Under the pieces are notes generated by a model that was given only the letters and a program-made list of their open reading frames with translations, searched no databases and was not told the DNA's origin. A stretch of 64,000 nt of DNA from JACVRW01 sp963819635 (GTDB taxonomy: Bacteria; Actinomycetota; Thermoleophilia; Solirubrobacterales; Thermoleophilaceae), in contig CAWFWX010000003.1 in assembly GCA_963819635.1 (NCBI GenBank), positions 496,001 to 560,000 of the forward strand. Reading direction: 5' to 3'. Positions 27,208 to 36,064 of the stretch are shown one piece after another. The translations under genes were made by a program, and so were the position numbers. How positions within the stretch are numbered: the stretch's first letter is position 1; every line of letters starts with the position of its first letter.

Positions 27208-30200
27208 ATGAGCTTCGCCCATCTCCACGTCCACTCCGAGTACTCGGTGCTCGACGGCGCGTGTCCCATCGACTCGCTCGCAGAGCGCGCGGCCGCGCTC
27301 GGCCAGCCCGCGCTCGGGCTCACCGATCACGGGGTGATGAACGGCGCGGTCGAGCACTACAAGGCGTGCACGAAGCACGGGATCAAGCCGATCGTCGGCC
27401 TCGAGGCCTACTTCGTCGACGACCGCGCGACCGAGGCGGTGAAGTACGAGCGCAATCACCTGACACTGCTCGCGGCCAGCGACGCCGGCTTCCGCAACCT
27501 CGTCAAGCTCAGCTCCGCCGGCTATCTGGAGGGCTACAGGCGCGGCAAGGCGAACGTCGACCTCGAGCTGCTGTCGCGCTACGCCGAGGGCGTCATCGCG
27601 CTGACCGGCTGCCTCCAGTCGCGCTTCTGCCGCCGCATCGTCGACGACGCAGCGGTCGAGGCGCGTGCGCACGCCGACCAGCTGATCCAGGTCTTCGGCC
27701 CGGACGACGTCTACTTCGAGGTCCAGAAGAACGGGATCGCAGACCAGGACAAGGCGAACGAGGGCATCGTGCGCGTCGCGCGCGAGCTCGGGCGGCCGCT
27801 GGTGGCCACCGGTGACGTCCACTACCTGACGCGCGACGACTACGAGCACCACAAGGCGCTCCTGTGCGTCCAGACGAAGAGCACGCTCACCGAGCCGAAG
27901 CTGACCTTCGACACCAACGAGTTCTTCCTGAAGAACTCCGCTGAGATGGCGGCGGACTTCGCCGAGTGGCCGGAGTCGATCGCGACCACGCTGGAGATCG
28001 CCGATCGCTGCAACATCGAGATCGAGCTCGGCAAGATGCTCATCCCGCGCTTCCCCGCTCCCGACGGCGAGGACGAGACGTCCTACCTCCGCCGCCTCGC
28101 TCACCAGGGTCTGCGCGAGCGCTACGGCGACCCGCCGCCCGCAGCCGCGATCGAGCGCATCGAGATGGAGCTCGGCGTGATCGAGAAGATGGGCTTCGCC
28201 GCCTACTTCCTGATCGTCTGGGACTTCGTCAAGTTCGCGAAGGACAACGGGATCGCGGTCGGCCCGGGGCGCGGTTCTGCGGCCGGCTCGATCGTCTCCT
28301 ACGCGCTGCGAATAACCGACGTCGATCCGCTGGCATACGACCTGCTGTTCGAGCGCTTCCTCAACGCGGAGCGAATCTCGATGCCGGACATCGACATCGA
28401 CTTCTCGGTCAAGGGCCGCGAGCGCGTCATCCAATACGTGGCCGGCAAGTACGGGCGCGAGTCGGTCGCGCAGATCATCACCTTCGGCAGGATGCTCCCG
28501 CGCGCGGCGACGCGGGACGCGGCGCGTGTCCTCGGGCTGGACTACGGCGCGGGCGATCGGATCGCCAAGCTGATCCCCGAGCCGGTGATGGGAAGGTCGA
28601 AGACCTTCGACGAGTACCTGACCGAGGAGCCCGATCTGCGCCGGGTCTACGACTCGGACCCCGACGCGCGGCGGATCATCGACACCGCCAAGGGTCTCGA
28701 GGGGATAGTCCGCAACTCGTCGATCCACGCCGCTGCGGTCGTGATCGCGGATCGCCCGCTGACCGACATCGTGCCCCTCCAGCTCGCCGAGGACCGATCG
28801 GCCGGGAACGGGGAGAACGGAGAGCGGTCGTACCGGACCGTCACTCAATACTCCATGAAGCCGATCGAGGAGATCGGCCTCCTCAAGATGGACTTCCTCG
28901 GCCTGCGCAACCTCGACGTGATCGAGGCCGCGCTCGACATCATCGAGGAGTCCGCCGGCGAGCGGCCGGACATGACCTCGCTCCCGCTCGACGACACGAA
29001 GACCTACGAGATGCTGGCCCGCGGCGACTCGGTGGGCGTCTTCCAGTTCGAGTCCGAGGGCATGCGCGAGGCGCTGAAGAAGGTGCGGCCGGACGAGTTC
29101 AACGACCTGGTGGCGCTGAATGCGCTGTACCGGCCGGGTGCCATGCGCTACATCGACACCTACGCGCGCAACAAGCGCCAGCCGGAGGCGATCCAGTACA
29201 TCGACGAGCGCCTGCGGCAGATCACCGAATCGTCGCGCGGGGTGATCCTCTACCAGGAGCAGTCGATGCAGATCGCGAAGTCGATCGCGGGCTTCTCCGG
29301 CCCGGAGGCGGACGACCTCCGAAAGGCGATCGGCAAGAAGCAGCGCGAGCGGATGGCCGCCCTCAAGGACCGTTTCTTCGAGGGAGCACGCGCCACCGGT
29401 ACCTCCGAGGCGGTGATCAACGAGCTGTGGTCCGTCAACGAGGCGGCAGCTGACTACTCCTTCAACCGCTCCCACGCTGCGTGTTACGGCCTGATCTCCT
29501 ACCGCACCGCCTGGCTCAAGGCCAACTACCCGGCCGAGTACATGGCGGCCCTGATCTCGTCGGTGATGTCGACGAAGGACAAGGTCCCGTTCTTCGTGGC
29601 GCAGTGCGAGGACATGGGGATCGACGTCCTGCCTCCGGACGTGAACCAGTCGGGGCACGACTTCAAGGTCGTGGAGGGGAACATCCGCTTCGGGCTCGAT
29701 GCCGTGAAGGGGCTGGGCTACCAGGCCGTCGAGGGAATCATCCGCGCGCGCGACGAGGACGGGCCGTTCACGTCGGTCTGGGACTTCTGCCGGCGGGTGG
29801 ACTGCCAGGCCATCAACAAGAAGGCGAGCGAGTCGCTCGTCAAGTGCGGCGCGTTCGACTCGCTGCAGGGCACTCGAACGGGGATGATGGAGGCGCTGCC
29901 GCGCGCGCAGTCCGCGGGTCAGCAGGCGCAGGACGACGCCCGCAGCGGCCAGTCGTCGTTCTTCGACCTCGACGGGGGCGGCACAGAGGACGCCGCTGCG
30001 CACCACGACCCGCCGATCGTGCCCCTGCAGGACGACCGCAAGCAGCTGAACGAGTGGGAGAAGGAGACGCTCGGGCTGTTCCTCTCGAGCCACCCGCTGA
30101 AGGAGGTGCGGCCGGCGCTGCGCGCGCGGGTCGACTGCTCGCTCGCCGACCTGCGCGACAAGCAGAAGTATCCGGACGGGACCTCGGTCACGGTCGGCGG

Positions 30201-30696
30201 CATGATCGCCGAGTGCAAGCGGATCAGGACGAAGAAGGGCGACCCGATGATGTTCGCCACGCTCGACGACCTCGAGGGACAGGTCGAGCTGCTCGTCTTC
30301 AACTCGGCCTACGCGGCGAACGCCGACAAGGTGGACGTGGACAAGATCGTGATCGTTCGCGGGCGCGTGGACCACAAGGAGGAGGGGGAGACGAAGCTCG
30401 TCGCGCAGGACGTCGAGACGTTCGAGCCGTCTCCCGACGAGGTGCTCAAGGCGGCGGAGCTCGCCACCCACGAGCCCGTCGTTCGCCGCCTCACCATCCA
30501 GGTCTCGCCGGACGTGCCCGAGACCTTCCTGGAGGACCTGCGCGAGGTCGTGAGCCATCACCGCGGGGACCACGAGCTACTGCTGAGCGTCGGCGAGCGG
30601 CAGCTACTCCTCGGACCCGACTTTCGCGTGTCCGCGGACGGCGCTTGCCGTACGGAATTGGCAGGACTGACAGGCACCTTCCGCTTGGTCGCCTAA
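27208..30696 (+). CDS. dnaE: DNA polymerase III alpha subunit
   Basis: A 1,162-residue replicative polymerase of DnaE1 size. The PHP domain comes first (FAHLHVHSEYSVLDGA; later HLTLLA and TGDVHYL), then the polymerase core (GPGRGSAAGSIVSYAL with the palm loop, PDIDIDFS with catalytic acids), a tandem HhH region, and a C-terminal OB fold (VTVGGMIAECKRIRTKKG, FATLDDLEGQVELLVF). The PHP metal-binding residues look intact, consistent with built-in 3'-5' proofreading known in actinobacterial DnaE1. Confidence 0.97.
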   Translation: MSFAHLHVHSEYSVLDGACPIDSLAERAAALGQPALGLTDHGVMNGAVEHYKACTKHGIKPIVGLEAYFVDDRATEAVKYERNHLTLLAASDAGFRNLVKLSSAGYLEGYRRGKANVDLELLSRYAEGVIALTGCLQSRFCRRIVDDAAVEARAHADQLIQVFGPDDVYFEVQKNGIADQDKANEGIVRVARELGRPLVATGDVHYLTRDDYEHHKALLCVQTKSTLTEPKLTFDTNEFFLKNSAEMAADFAEWPESIATTLEIADRCNIEIELGKMLIPRFPAPDGEDETSYLRRLAHQGLRERYGDPPPAAAIERIEMELGVIEKMGFAAYFLIVWDFVKFAKDNGIAVGPGRGSAAGSIVSYALRITDVDPLAYDLLFERFLNAERISMPDIDIDFSVKGRERVIQYVAGKYGRESVAQIITFGRMLPRAATRDAARVLGLDYGAGDRIAKLIPEPVMGRSKTFDEYLTEEPDLRRVYDSDPDARRIIDTAKGLEGIVRNSSIHAAAVVIADRPLTDIVPLQLAEDRSAGNGENGERSYRTVTQYSMKPIEEIGLLKMDFLGLRNLDVIEAALDIIEESAGERPDMTSLPLDDTKTYEMLARGDSVGVFQFESEGMREALKKVRPDEFNDLVALNALYRPGAMRYIDTYARNKRQPEAIQYIDERLRQITESSRGVILYQEQSMQIAKSIAGFSGPEADDLRKAIGKKQRERMAALKDRFFEGARATGTSEAVINELWSVNEAAADYSFNRSHAACYGLISYRTAWLKANYPAEYMAALISSVMSTKDKVPFFVAQCEDMGIDVLPPDVNQSGHDFKVVEGNIRFGLDAVKGLGYQAVEGIIRARDEDGPFTSVWDFCRRVDCQAINKKASESLVKCGAFDSLQGTRTGMMEALPRAQSAGQQAQDDARSGQSSFFDLDGGGTEDAAAHHDPPIVPLQDDRKQLNEWEKETLGLFLSSHPLKEVRPALRARVDCSLADLRDKQKYPDGTSVTVGGMIAECKRIRTKKGDPMMFATLDDLEGQVELLVFNSAYAANADKVDVDKIVIVRGRVDHKEEGETKLVAQDVETFEPSPDEVLKAAELATHEPVVRRLTIQVSPDVPETFLEDLREVVSHHRGDHELLLSVGERQLLLGPDFRVSADGACRTELAGLTGTFRLVA

Positions 30697-30723
30697 GAGG
30701 CGATCGGCTTCTACACTTGCCCG

Positions 30724-31122
30724 GTGCCACCCGTCTCCGCACGAGCTGCGTCTGAGCTCCACGAGTGCAGGCAGTGCTGCTCGTTCTGCGATCGGGTGGT
30801 GCACCCGTCCGGCTGCATCGCGTCCGGTTGCCAGTTCCTCTACCTGTACGACGACGAGGAGACCGGCCGCCGCTTCATGGGCTGCATGAACAAGGTCTTC
30901 CGCGGCGAGATCGACCAGGAGCTGTTCGAGCAGGCGGAGCGCACCCGCCACGGCTTCGGCGGAGTGAAGATGACCGGCCTCCCGCTCCCGCAGTGCCGCG
31001 CCTCGGTCGACCGCGCGTACGACGGCTACACCGAGGCCTTCGACTGCGTGAACCCGGGGTTCTTCAAGAAGCCGCTCGCGGACGACCTGGATCCCGCGTT
31101 CGACCTCCGCGACGAGATCTAG
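30724..31122 (+). CDS. Cysteine-rich conserved protein of unknown function
   Basis: A 132-residue soluble protein, start GTG 30724, with nine cysteines. The N-terminal cluster is C15-x2-CC-x2-C22, then C31 and C36; the remaining three lie in GCMNK, PQCRAS and DCVNPG. The spacing could bind zinc or an iron-sulfur cluster (inference). It also has YLYDDEETGRRFMGCMNKVF and FKKPLADDLDPAFDL. I do not recognise a named family. It follows dnaE by 27 bases and may be cotranscribed. Confidence 0.65.
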   Translation: MPPVSARAASELHECRQCCSFCDRVVHPSGCIASGCQFLYLYDDEETGRRFMGCMNKVFRGEIDQELFEQAERTRHGFGGVKMTGLPLPQCRASVDRAYDGYTEAFDCVNPGFFKKPLADDLDPAFDLRDEI

Positions 31123-31152
31123 CGCTTTTCAGCAGTAGCCGCCGCCGTCCTA

Positions 31153-31166
31153 TCAGTGGATACTGA
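31153..31166 (+). promoter_or_regulatory. Small inverted repeat before the BTAD-USP gene
   Basis: TCAGT-GGAT-ACTGA, a perfect five-base inverted repeat ending six bases before the ATG at 31173, in a comparatively A+T-rich patch (TATCAGTGGATACTGA). A plausible operator or promoter element; not proven. Confidence 0.3.
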
Positions 31167-31172
31167 GCGGGC

Positions 31173-32768
31173 ATGGACTTTCGGCTGCTCGGCCCCCTGG
31201 AGGTGGCCGGGGACGAGGGCTCGCTCGCGCTCGGCGGTACCAAACAGCGCTCGCTCCTGGCCATGCTCCTGCTGCATGCGAACCAGGTGGTCTCAACAGA
31301 CCGGCTGATCGACGCGCTCTGGGGCGCATCGCCGCCGTTCACGTGCCGAAAGAGCATCCAGGTCTACGTGTCGCGCCTCCGCAAGGCGATGGCGGACAAT
31401 CGGGTCGTGACCCAAGCGCCGGGCTACGTGGTCTACGTCGACCCGACGGAGCTGGATCTCACCCGCTTCGAGCAGCTCGTGGCCGAGGCGCGGCGTGCGC
31501 CACCGGAAAGCGCATCGGCGAAGCTGCGCGAGGCGCTCGCGCTCTGGCGAGGGCCGCCGCTGGCCGATCTGGCCTACGAGCAGTTCGCGCAGGCGGAGAT
31601 CGCGCGGCTGGAGGAGATGCGGCTCGGCGCGGTCGAGCAGCGGCTCGAGTCTGACCTCGCGCTGGGTCACCACGCCGAGCTTGTAGCCGAGCTCGAGACA
31701 CTCATCGCGCGCAACCCGCTGCGTGAGCGGTTCAGATATCAGCTCATGCTCGCCCTCTACCGGAGCGAGCGCCAGGCGGAGGCGCTCGACGCGTACCGCC
31801 AGGCCCGGCAGGAGCTGTCGGACGAGCTGGGTCTCGAGCCGAGCGAGTCGCTGAAGCAGCTCGAGGCGGCGATCCTGCGCCAGGATCCCGGACTGGCAGC
31901 CGCAGACGATCGCGTGTCACTGCGGGCCCCGCCGGCTGCCGCGGCGCCTGAACGCGCGGTGCTGGTCGCGCCGAGCGGACCGGACGTCCTCGACGCGCTT
32001 CTCGGCTTCGCCAAGCCGCTCGCGATGGGCGAGCCCGCCCGCGAGCTGATCGTGGCGTCTGTCGTGGACGCCGAGAGCGTCCCGGCGGCGACGGCGCGGC
32101 TGGCGCTCGCGCGCGACGAGCTGATCGCGGAGGGGTTCACGATCCGTACGGCCGCGTTCTCGTCGCCGGCCATCGGCGACGACGTGGCCCGCCTCGCGGC
32201 CCAGGAGGGCGTGGACCTGCTGCTGATGGACGCCGGAGACGCGCCGCTCGACGGCAACGCGGCCGTCGTCCTCGAGCGAGCGCCCTGTGATGTGGCGCTC
32301 CTGCGCTGGGCTCCCGGCCCGGCCGCCGGCGGCCCGGTGGTCGTGCCGTTCGGCGGAGCGCGACACGACTGGGCGGCCCTCGAGCTGGGCGCGTGGCTCG
32401 CGCGCACCACCGGAGCGCCGCTGCGGCTCGTCGGCGCGGCGGAGCGCCGGCGAGAGGGACGCGACGCGAGCAGGCTCCTCGCCGATGCCTCCCTGATCGT
32501 CCAGCGAACCGCCGGCATCGTTGCCGAGCCGGTGCTCGCCGTAGGCGGGCGACGGGGCGTGTCGGAAGTGGCAGAGGGGGCGGGCGCCCTGATAGTCGGC
32601 CTGTCGGAGCGCTGGCGAGAGGAGGGGCTCGGGCGGGCGCGCAGCGCACTTGCCGGACAGCCCCCGGCGCCGACCGTCTTCGTGCGCCGCGGCACCCGTC
32701 CGGGCGGCCTCGCGCCGGCCGAGACCCGCACTCGCTTCAGCTGGTCCATCGGGGAGAGCGCCGCATGA
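31173..32768 (+). CDS. BTAD/SARP-type regulator fused to universal-stress-like domains
   Basis: A 531-residue regulator. Residues 1-90: OmpR-type winged helix (MDFRLLGPLEVAGDEGSLAL, PGYVVYVDPTELDL). Residues 95-240: bacterial transcriptional activator domain of TPR-like helices, ending in LGLEPSESLKQLEAAIL. Residues 265-520: two repeats that look like universal stress protein modules (ELIVASVVDAESVPAATARL; GVDLLLMDAGD; then GGPVVVPFGGARHDWAALEL and GALIVGLS). The fusion suggests small-molecule or nucleotide sensing by the USP part controlling DNA binding (inference). Its stop overlaps the kinase start (ATGA at 32765). Confidence 0.85.
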   Translation: MDFRLLGPLEVAGDEGSLALGGTKQRSLLAMLLLHANQVVSTDRLIDALWGASPPFTCRKSIQVYVSRLRKAMADNRVVTQAPGYVVYVDPTELDLTRFEQLVAEARRAPPESASAKLREALALWRGPPLADLAYEQFAQAEIARLEEMRLGAVEQRLESDLALGHHAELVAELETLIARNPLRERFRYQLMLALYRSERQAEALDAYRQARQELSDELGLEPSESLKQLEAAILRQDPGLAAADDRVSLRAPPAAAAPERAVLVAPSGPDVLDALLGFAKPLAMGEPARELIVASVVDAESVPAATARLALARDELIAEGFTIRTAAFSSPAIGDDVARLAAQEGVDLLLMDAGDAPLDGNAAVVLERAPCDVALLRWAPGPAAGGPVVVPFGGARHDWAALELGAWLARTTGAPLRLVGAAERRREGRDASRLLADASLIVQRTAGIVAEPVLAVGGRRGVSEVAEGAGALIVGLSERWREEGLGRARSALAGQPPAPTVFVRRGTRPGGLAPAETRTRFSWSIGESAA

Positions 32769-34654
32769 CCGTTGCGATCGGCCCAGGCGTCCTGTTCGGC
32801 GGCTACAGGATCGAGGCCGTCGTGGGCCGCGGGGGCATGGGCGTGGTCTACCGCGCCACCGACCTGTCGCTCGAGCGGCCCGTAGCGCTGAAGCTGATCG
32901 CTCCCGAGTTCGCGCAGGACCGGGCGTTCCGGGAGCGTTTCCTCAGGGAGCCGAAGCTCGCAGCGTCGCTCGACCATCCGGGCGTGGTCCCGATCTACGA
33001 GGCCGGCGAACGAGAGGGACAGCTCTATCTCGCGATGCGCTGGGTCGAGGGGAGCGACCTGCGGCAGATGCTGCAGCGCGACGGGCGGCTGTCGCCGGAG
33101 GTGAGCGTCGCTGTGCTCAGCCAGGTTGCCGAGGCGCTCGACGCGACTCATCGTCGCGGGCTCGTTCACCGGGACGTGAAGCCCGCGAACATCCTCGTCG
33201 ACGAGGACGGGCACGCCTACCTCGGCGACTTCGGGATCAGCGAGCTGGGCGGCGTGGAGGCGGGTGCCGGCGGTCGGATGGCCGGGACGCTCGATTACCT
33301 GGCGCCCGAGCAGATCCGCGGCGAGGACGTGGACGGCCGCACCGATTGCTTCGCGCTGGGCTGCGTGCTGCACGAGTGCCTCAGCGGAGCGCCGCCGTTT
33401 CGGCGCGAGACCGAGAGCGAGGCCCTGTGGGCCCACCTGCGGGACCCGCCGCCGCCGCTGCGCGGGTACCCGGCGCTCGACCCGGTGATTCGGAGGGCGC
33501 TGGCGAAGGAGCGCGAGGATCGCTATCCCGGGTGCGAGGAGATGATGCGCTCTGCGGCCGCGGCCCTTGGCGTCGAGTCGCCGGCGGCCGGCGCGAGGAG
33601 GCTGTCGCGTGCGGCGCTCCTGCTCCTGGTGGGCGGGCTGCTCCTCGCCGCCGTCTCGGCTGTGGCCGTTCTGGGCAGCCGCGGAGGGGACGAGCAATCC
33701 CCGCGCACGCCGGCCTTGGATGTCGCGACCAATTCTGTGGCGGCCATCGGCGCGCGCGACACGAGCGTCGAGCTCGCCGTGCCGCTGCCCGGCCGGCCAA
33801 CCGACGTGGCGCTCTCCGGCGGGACGGCGTGGGTGTCCACGGTCGACTCCACGTCCGTTACCGGCGTGAGCGCGCGGACTCGCTCGATCACGCGGACGGT
33901 GCCGCTCTCAGGAAGGGCGGACGCGGTGGCGGCGGGTGCCGGCTCGGTCTGGGTTGCGGACGGACGCCGCGGCGTTATCTCCCGCATCGTCTTGGGCTAT
34001 GAGCGCGTCAGGCAGCGCTTCCGGTTCGAGCCCTCGGCGCGTGCCGTGCGTCCCGTCGGACGCCTGCGCGGTTCGAGAGCCTCGCTCGCCGTCGGAGCGG
34101 ATCTGGTCTGGCTCGCGAACGGAAGGCGCCAGGTGGTGCGGATCGATCCCCGCGGCGGGCGGCTCACACGGATTGCGGCCCCGGTGCCGATCGACGCCGT
34201 CGCGGCCGGCGGAGGCCGGATCTGGGCGGTCGGATCCCGCTCCGCCACGATCTTCCGGATCGATCCTGACGCGCAAACCCTGGGCGCTCGCGTCGCGCTC
34301 GGCGAAGAGGGCGGCGGGGCGAGACAGTTCCCGATCGCGATCGCCGCCACGGCGTTCGGCGTGTGGGTCCTCGACGGGAACAGCGGCACCGTGACGCGCC
34401 TGGATCCACGGACGCTCGACGTCGCTTCGACCACTCGGCTACCGATCGACCGCGTGCCGAGCGACATCGCCGCGAGCGGTCGCACGGCCTGGGTGTCGAA
34501 CGGCGACGGATCGCTGGCGCGGCTCGATGCGGGCGCGGCAGGCGCCGACTCGGTGCGCATCGGCGAATCGCTCGAGCGCGTGGCGGCCGACGCCGCCAGG
34601 GTCTGGGTCACGACGACCGCCTTTGACCAGAAGCTCCCGGGAGGTACGGGATGA
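32765..34654 (+). CDS. Transmembrane Ser/Thr protein kinase with extracellular beta-propeller
   Basis: A 629-residue PknB-like receptor kinase. Kinase domain about 14-265: glycine loop GRGGMGVVY (21-29), ATP-binding Lys43, HRDVKPAN with catalytic Asp137, DFG at 155-157. A basic stretch then one transmembrane helix (about 283-303). The rest, predicted outside, holds repeats of the type VAAGAGSVWVADGRR and IDPDAQTLG, a YVTN/NHL-like propeller, about 320-625. A lipoprotein ligand-binding gene follows with an ATGA overlap, and a BTAD-USP gene precedes with another, so the three are one operon. Confidence 0.93.
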   Translation: MTVAIGPGVLFGGYRIEAVVGRGGMGVVYRATDLSLERPVALKLIAPEFAQDRAFRERFLREPKLAASLDHPGVVPIYEAGEREGQLYLAMRWVEGSDLRQMLQRDGRLSPEVSVAVLSQVAEALDATHRRGLVHRDVKPANILVDEDGHAYLGDFGISELGGVEAGAGGRMAGTLDYLAPEQIRGEDVDGRTDCFALGCVLHECLSGAPPFRRETESEALWAHLRDPPPPLRGYPALDPVIRRALAKEREDRYPGCEEMMRSAAAALGVESPAAGARRLSRAALLLLVGGLLLAAVSAVAVLGSRGGDEQSPRTPALDVATNSVAAIGARDTSVELAVPLPGRPTDVALSGGTAWVSTVDSTSVTGVSARTRSITRTVPLSGRADAVAAGAGSVWVADGRRGVISRIVLGYERVRQRFRFEPSARAVRPVGRLRGSRASLAVGADLVWLANGRRQVVRIDPRGGRLTRIAAPVPIDAVAAGGGRIWAVGSRSATIFRIDPDAQTLGARVALGEEGGGARQFPIAIAATAFGVWVLDGNSGTVTRLDPRTLDVASTTRLPIDRVPSDIAASGRTAWVSNGDGSLARLDAGAAGADSVRIGESLERVAADAARVWVTTTAFDQKLPGGTG

Positions 34655-35961
34655 GCCGCGCGCCACTCGCCGCTCTCGCGGCCCTGGCCAGCGTTATGAC
34701 GATCGGCGCCTGCGGAGGCGACGAGCCCAGCTCGGCCGATCTGCCGCCCGCCCGCGCCGTGCAGGCCACGGGATGCTCACCGATCACCTACGAGGGGGAG
34801 GGCCGCCCCGAGCTCCTGATAGGCGCATCGACCATCCTCGCGGGCCAGTTCGCCGACCACGGCATACAGGTGTCACAGGCGCTCCGGATGGTGCTCGGCG
34901 AGCGCGACTGGCATGCCGGCGACTACAACGTCGGCCTCCAGATCTGCGGCGAGACGACGCCTGACGGTGACGCCCCCGACCCGAAGCTCTGTCGCCGCAC
35001 GGCTCGCGCGTTTGCCCGCAACCGCAGCGTCGTCGTCGTCCTCGGCCAGCACTTCTCGGGCTGCGTCGCCGAGGGCCTCCCGATCCTGAACGGGGCGGCG
35101 GGTGGCCCCGTTCCGCAGGTGTCCGCCTCGGCCACCTACCTGGGCCTGACCCGCGCCGGGCCCGGGGTGTCGCGCGGCGAGCCCAGCCGCTTCTACCCAA
35201 GCGGGACGCGCAGCTTCGTGCGGCTTGTCCCCCCGGACGACGTCTCAGGCGCGGCCGCCGCCATGTTCGTGAAGGAGGAGGGTGCTCGCCGGGTGTTCGC
35301 GCTGGACGACGGCGTGCCCTACGGGTTCGGGGTGGCCGAGGCGTTTGCTGAGGCCGCCCGGCGGATCGGCCTGCGCGTGGTTGGCAGGGAGAAGTGGAAT
35401 CCGAAGGCGCACGACTACCGGGCGCTGGCGGATCGAGTCCGCCGCTCCGGCGCCGAAGCCGTCTTTCTGGGCGGCTACGTCTCGAACAACGGACCGCAGC
35501 TGATCAAGGACCTGCGCGCGGCACTCGGCCCAGATGCGCAGCTGCTGGGACCCGATGCGTTCAACAACCTCGATGCGCTCGTCGAGGGCGCCGGGGCCGC
35601 CGCCGAGGGCTTCAGCCCGCTGATCGCCGTCCTGCCGAACGATGAGCTTCCGGACGCCGGCCGCGAATTCGCCGCGCGGTTCGACAAGCGCTTCGGCTCA
35701 CGCCCGTGCTGCTTCTCGGTGCACGCGGCGCAGGCGGGGAACATGATGCTCGACGCGATCGCGGCTTCGGACGGGAGCCGCGGCGAGGTGCTCGAGGAGC
35801 TGTTCCGGACGCCGGTCAACGACGGCTACGTGGGCGACTTCAGGATCGACCGTTACGGCGACACCACGCTCAGGACCATGGGCGTCTACAGGGTCCAGGA
35901 CGGACGGCTCCGGTTCGTAAGGGCCATCACCCCGCCGGCCGACCTGTTTGCGCGCCGCTAG
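34651..35961 (+). CDS. Periplasmic ligand-binding lipoprotein (branched-chain amino-acid receptor-like)
   Basis: A 436-residue exported protein. A signal peptide (MSRAPLAALAALASVMTIGAC) ends in a lipobox with the lipid-modified Cys at residue 21. The mature part is a type I periplasmic binding fold: LLIGASTILAGQFADHG, VVVVLGQHFSGCVAEGLPILN, AMFVKEEGARRVFALDDGVPYG and AEAVFLGGYVSNNGPQLIKDL. There is no ABC permease or ATPase nearby, so it is more likely a sensor subunit for the kinase-propeller encoded just upstream (overlap ATGA at 34651) than a transporter subunit. The same fold is fused to a kinase in the gene at 36674. Confidence 0.9.
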   Translation: MSRAPLAALAALASVMTIGACGGDEPSSADLPPARAVQATGCSPITYEGEGRPELLIGASTILAGQFADHGIQVSQALRMVLGERDWHAGDYNVGLQICGETTPDGDAPDPKLCRRTARAFARNRSVVVVLGQHFSGCVAEGLPILNGAAGGPVPQVSASATYLGLTRAGPGVSRGEPSRFYPSGTRSFVRLVPPDDVSGAAAAMFVKEEGARRVFALDDGVPYGFGVAEAFAEAARRIGLRVVGREKWNPKAHDYRALADRVRRSGAEAVFLGGYVSNNGPQLIKDLRAALGPDAQLLGPDAFNNLDALVEGAGAAAEGFSPLIAVLPNDELPDAGREFAARFDKRFGSRPCCFSVHAAQAGNMMLDAIAASDGSRGEVLEELFRTPVNDGYVGDFRIDRYGDTTLRTMGVYRVQDGRLRFVRAITPPADLFARR

Positions 35962-35980
35962 GCGTTTACCCGCGTTTACC
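35962..35980 (+). promoter_or_regulatory. Direct repeat, candidate operator
   Basis: GCGTTTACC occurs at 35962-35970 and again at 35972-35980, a ten-base period that places both copies on one face of the helix. It lies between the lipoprotein stop and the repeat-protein gene. SARP/BTAD regulators bind short direct repeats, which makes this a candidate site (inference). Confidence 0.35.
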
Positions 35981-36064
35981 GTGCGAGTGGGTGCGCTGCA
36001 ACCGCCCGGCGCGACCGTCTGTCTCGACCCGGCCGCACAGGGCGGCCACGAGAAGGAGGCAGAC

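Noticed and set aside
26944..30573. A 1,209-residue open frame antisense to dnaE, and similar long antisense frames (for example 21444-24170 and 35966-38650)
   Set aside because: They mirror the G/C-rich third positions of the real genes, have low-complexity Arg/Ala/Gly/Leu composition and no recognisable domain. Long open antisense frames are normal at this base composition.
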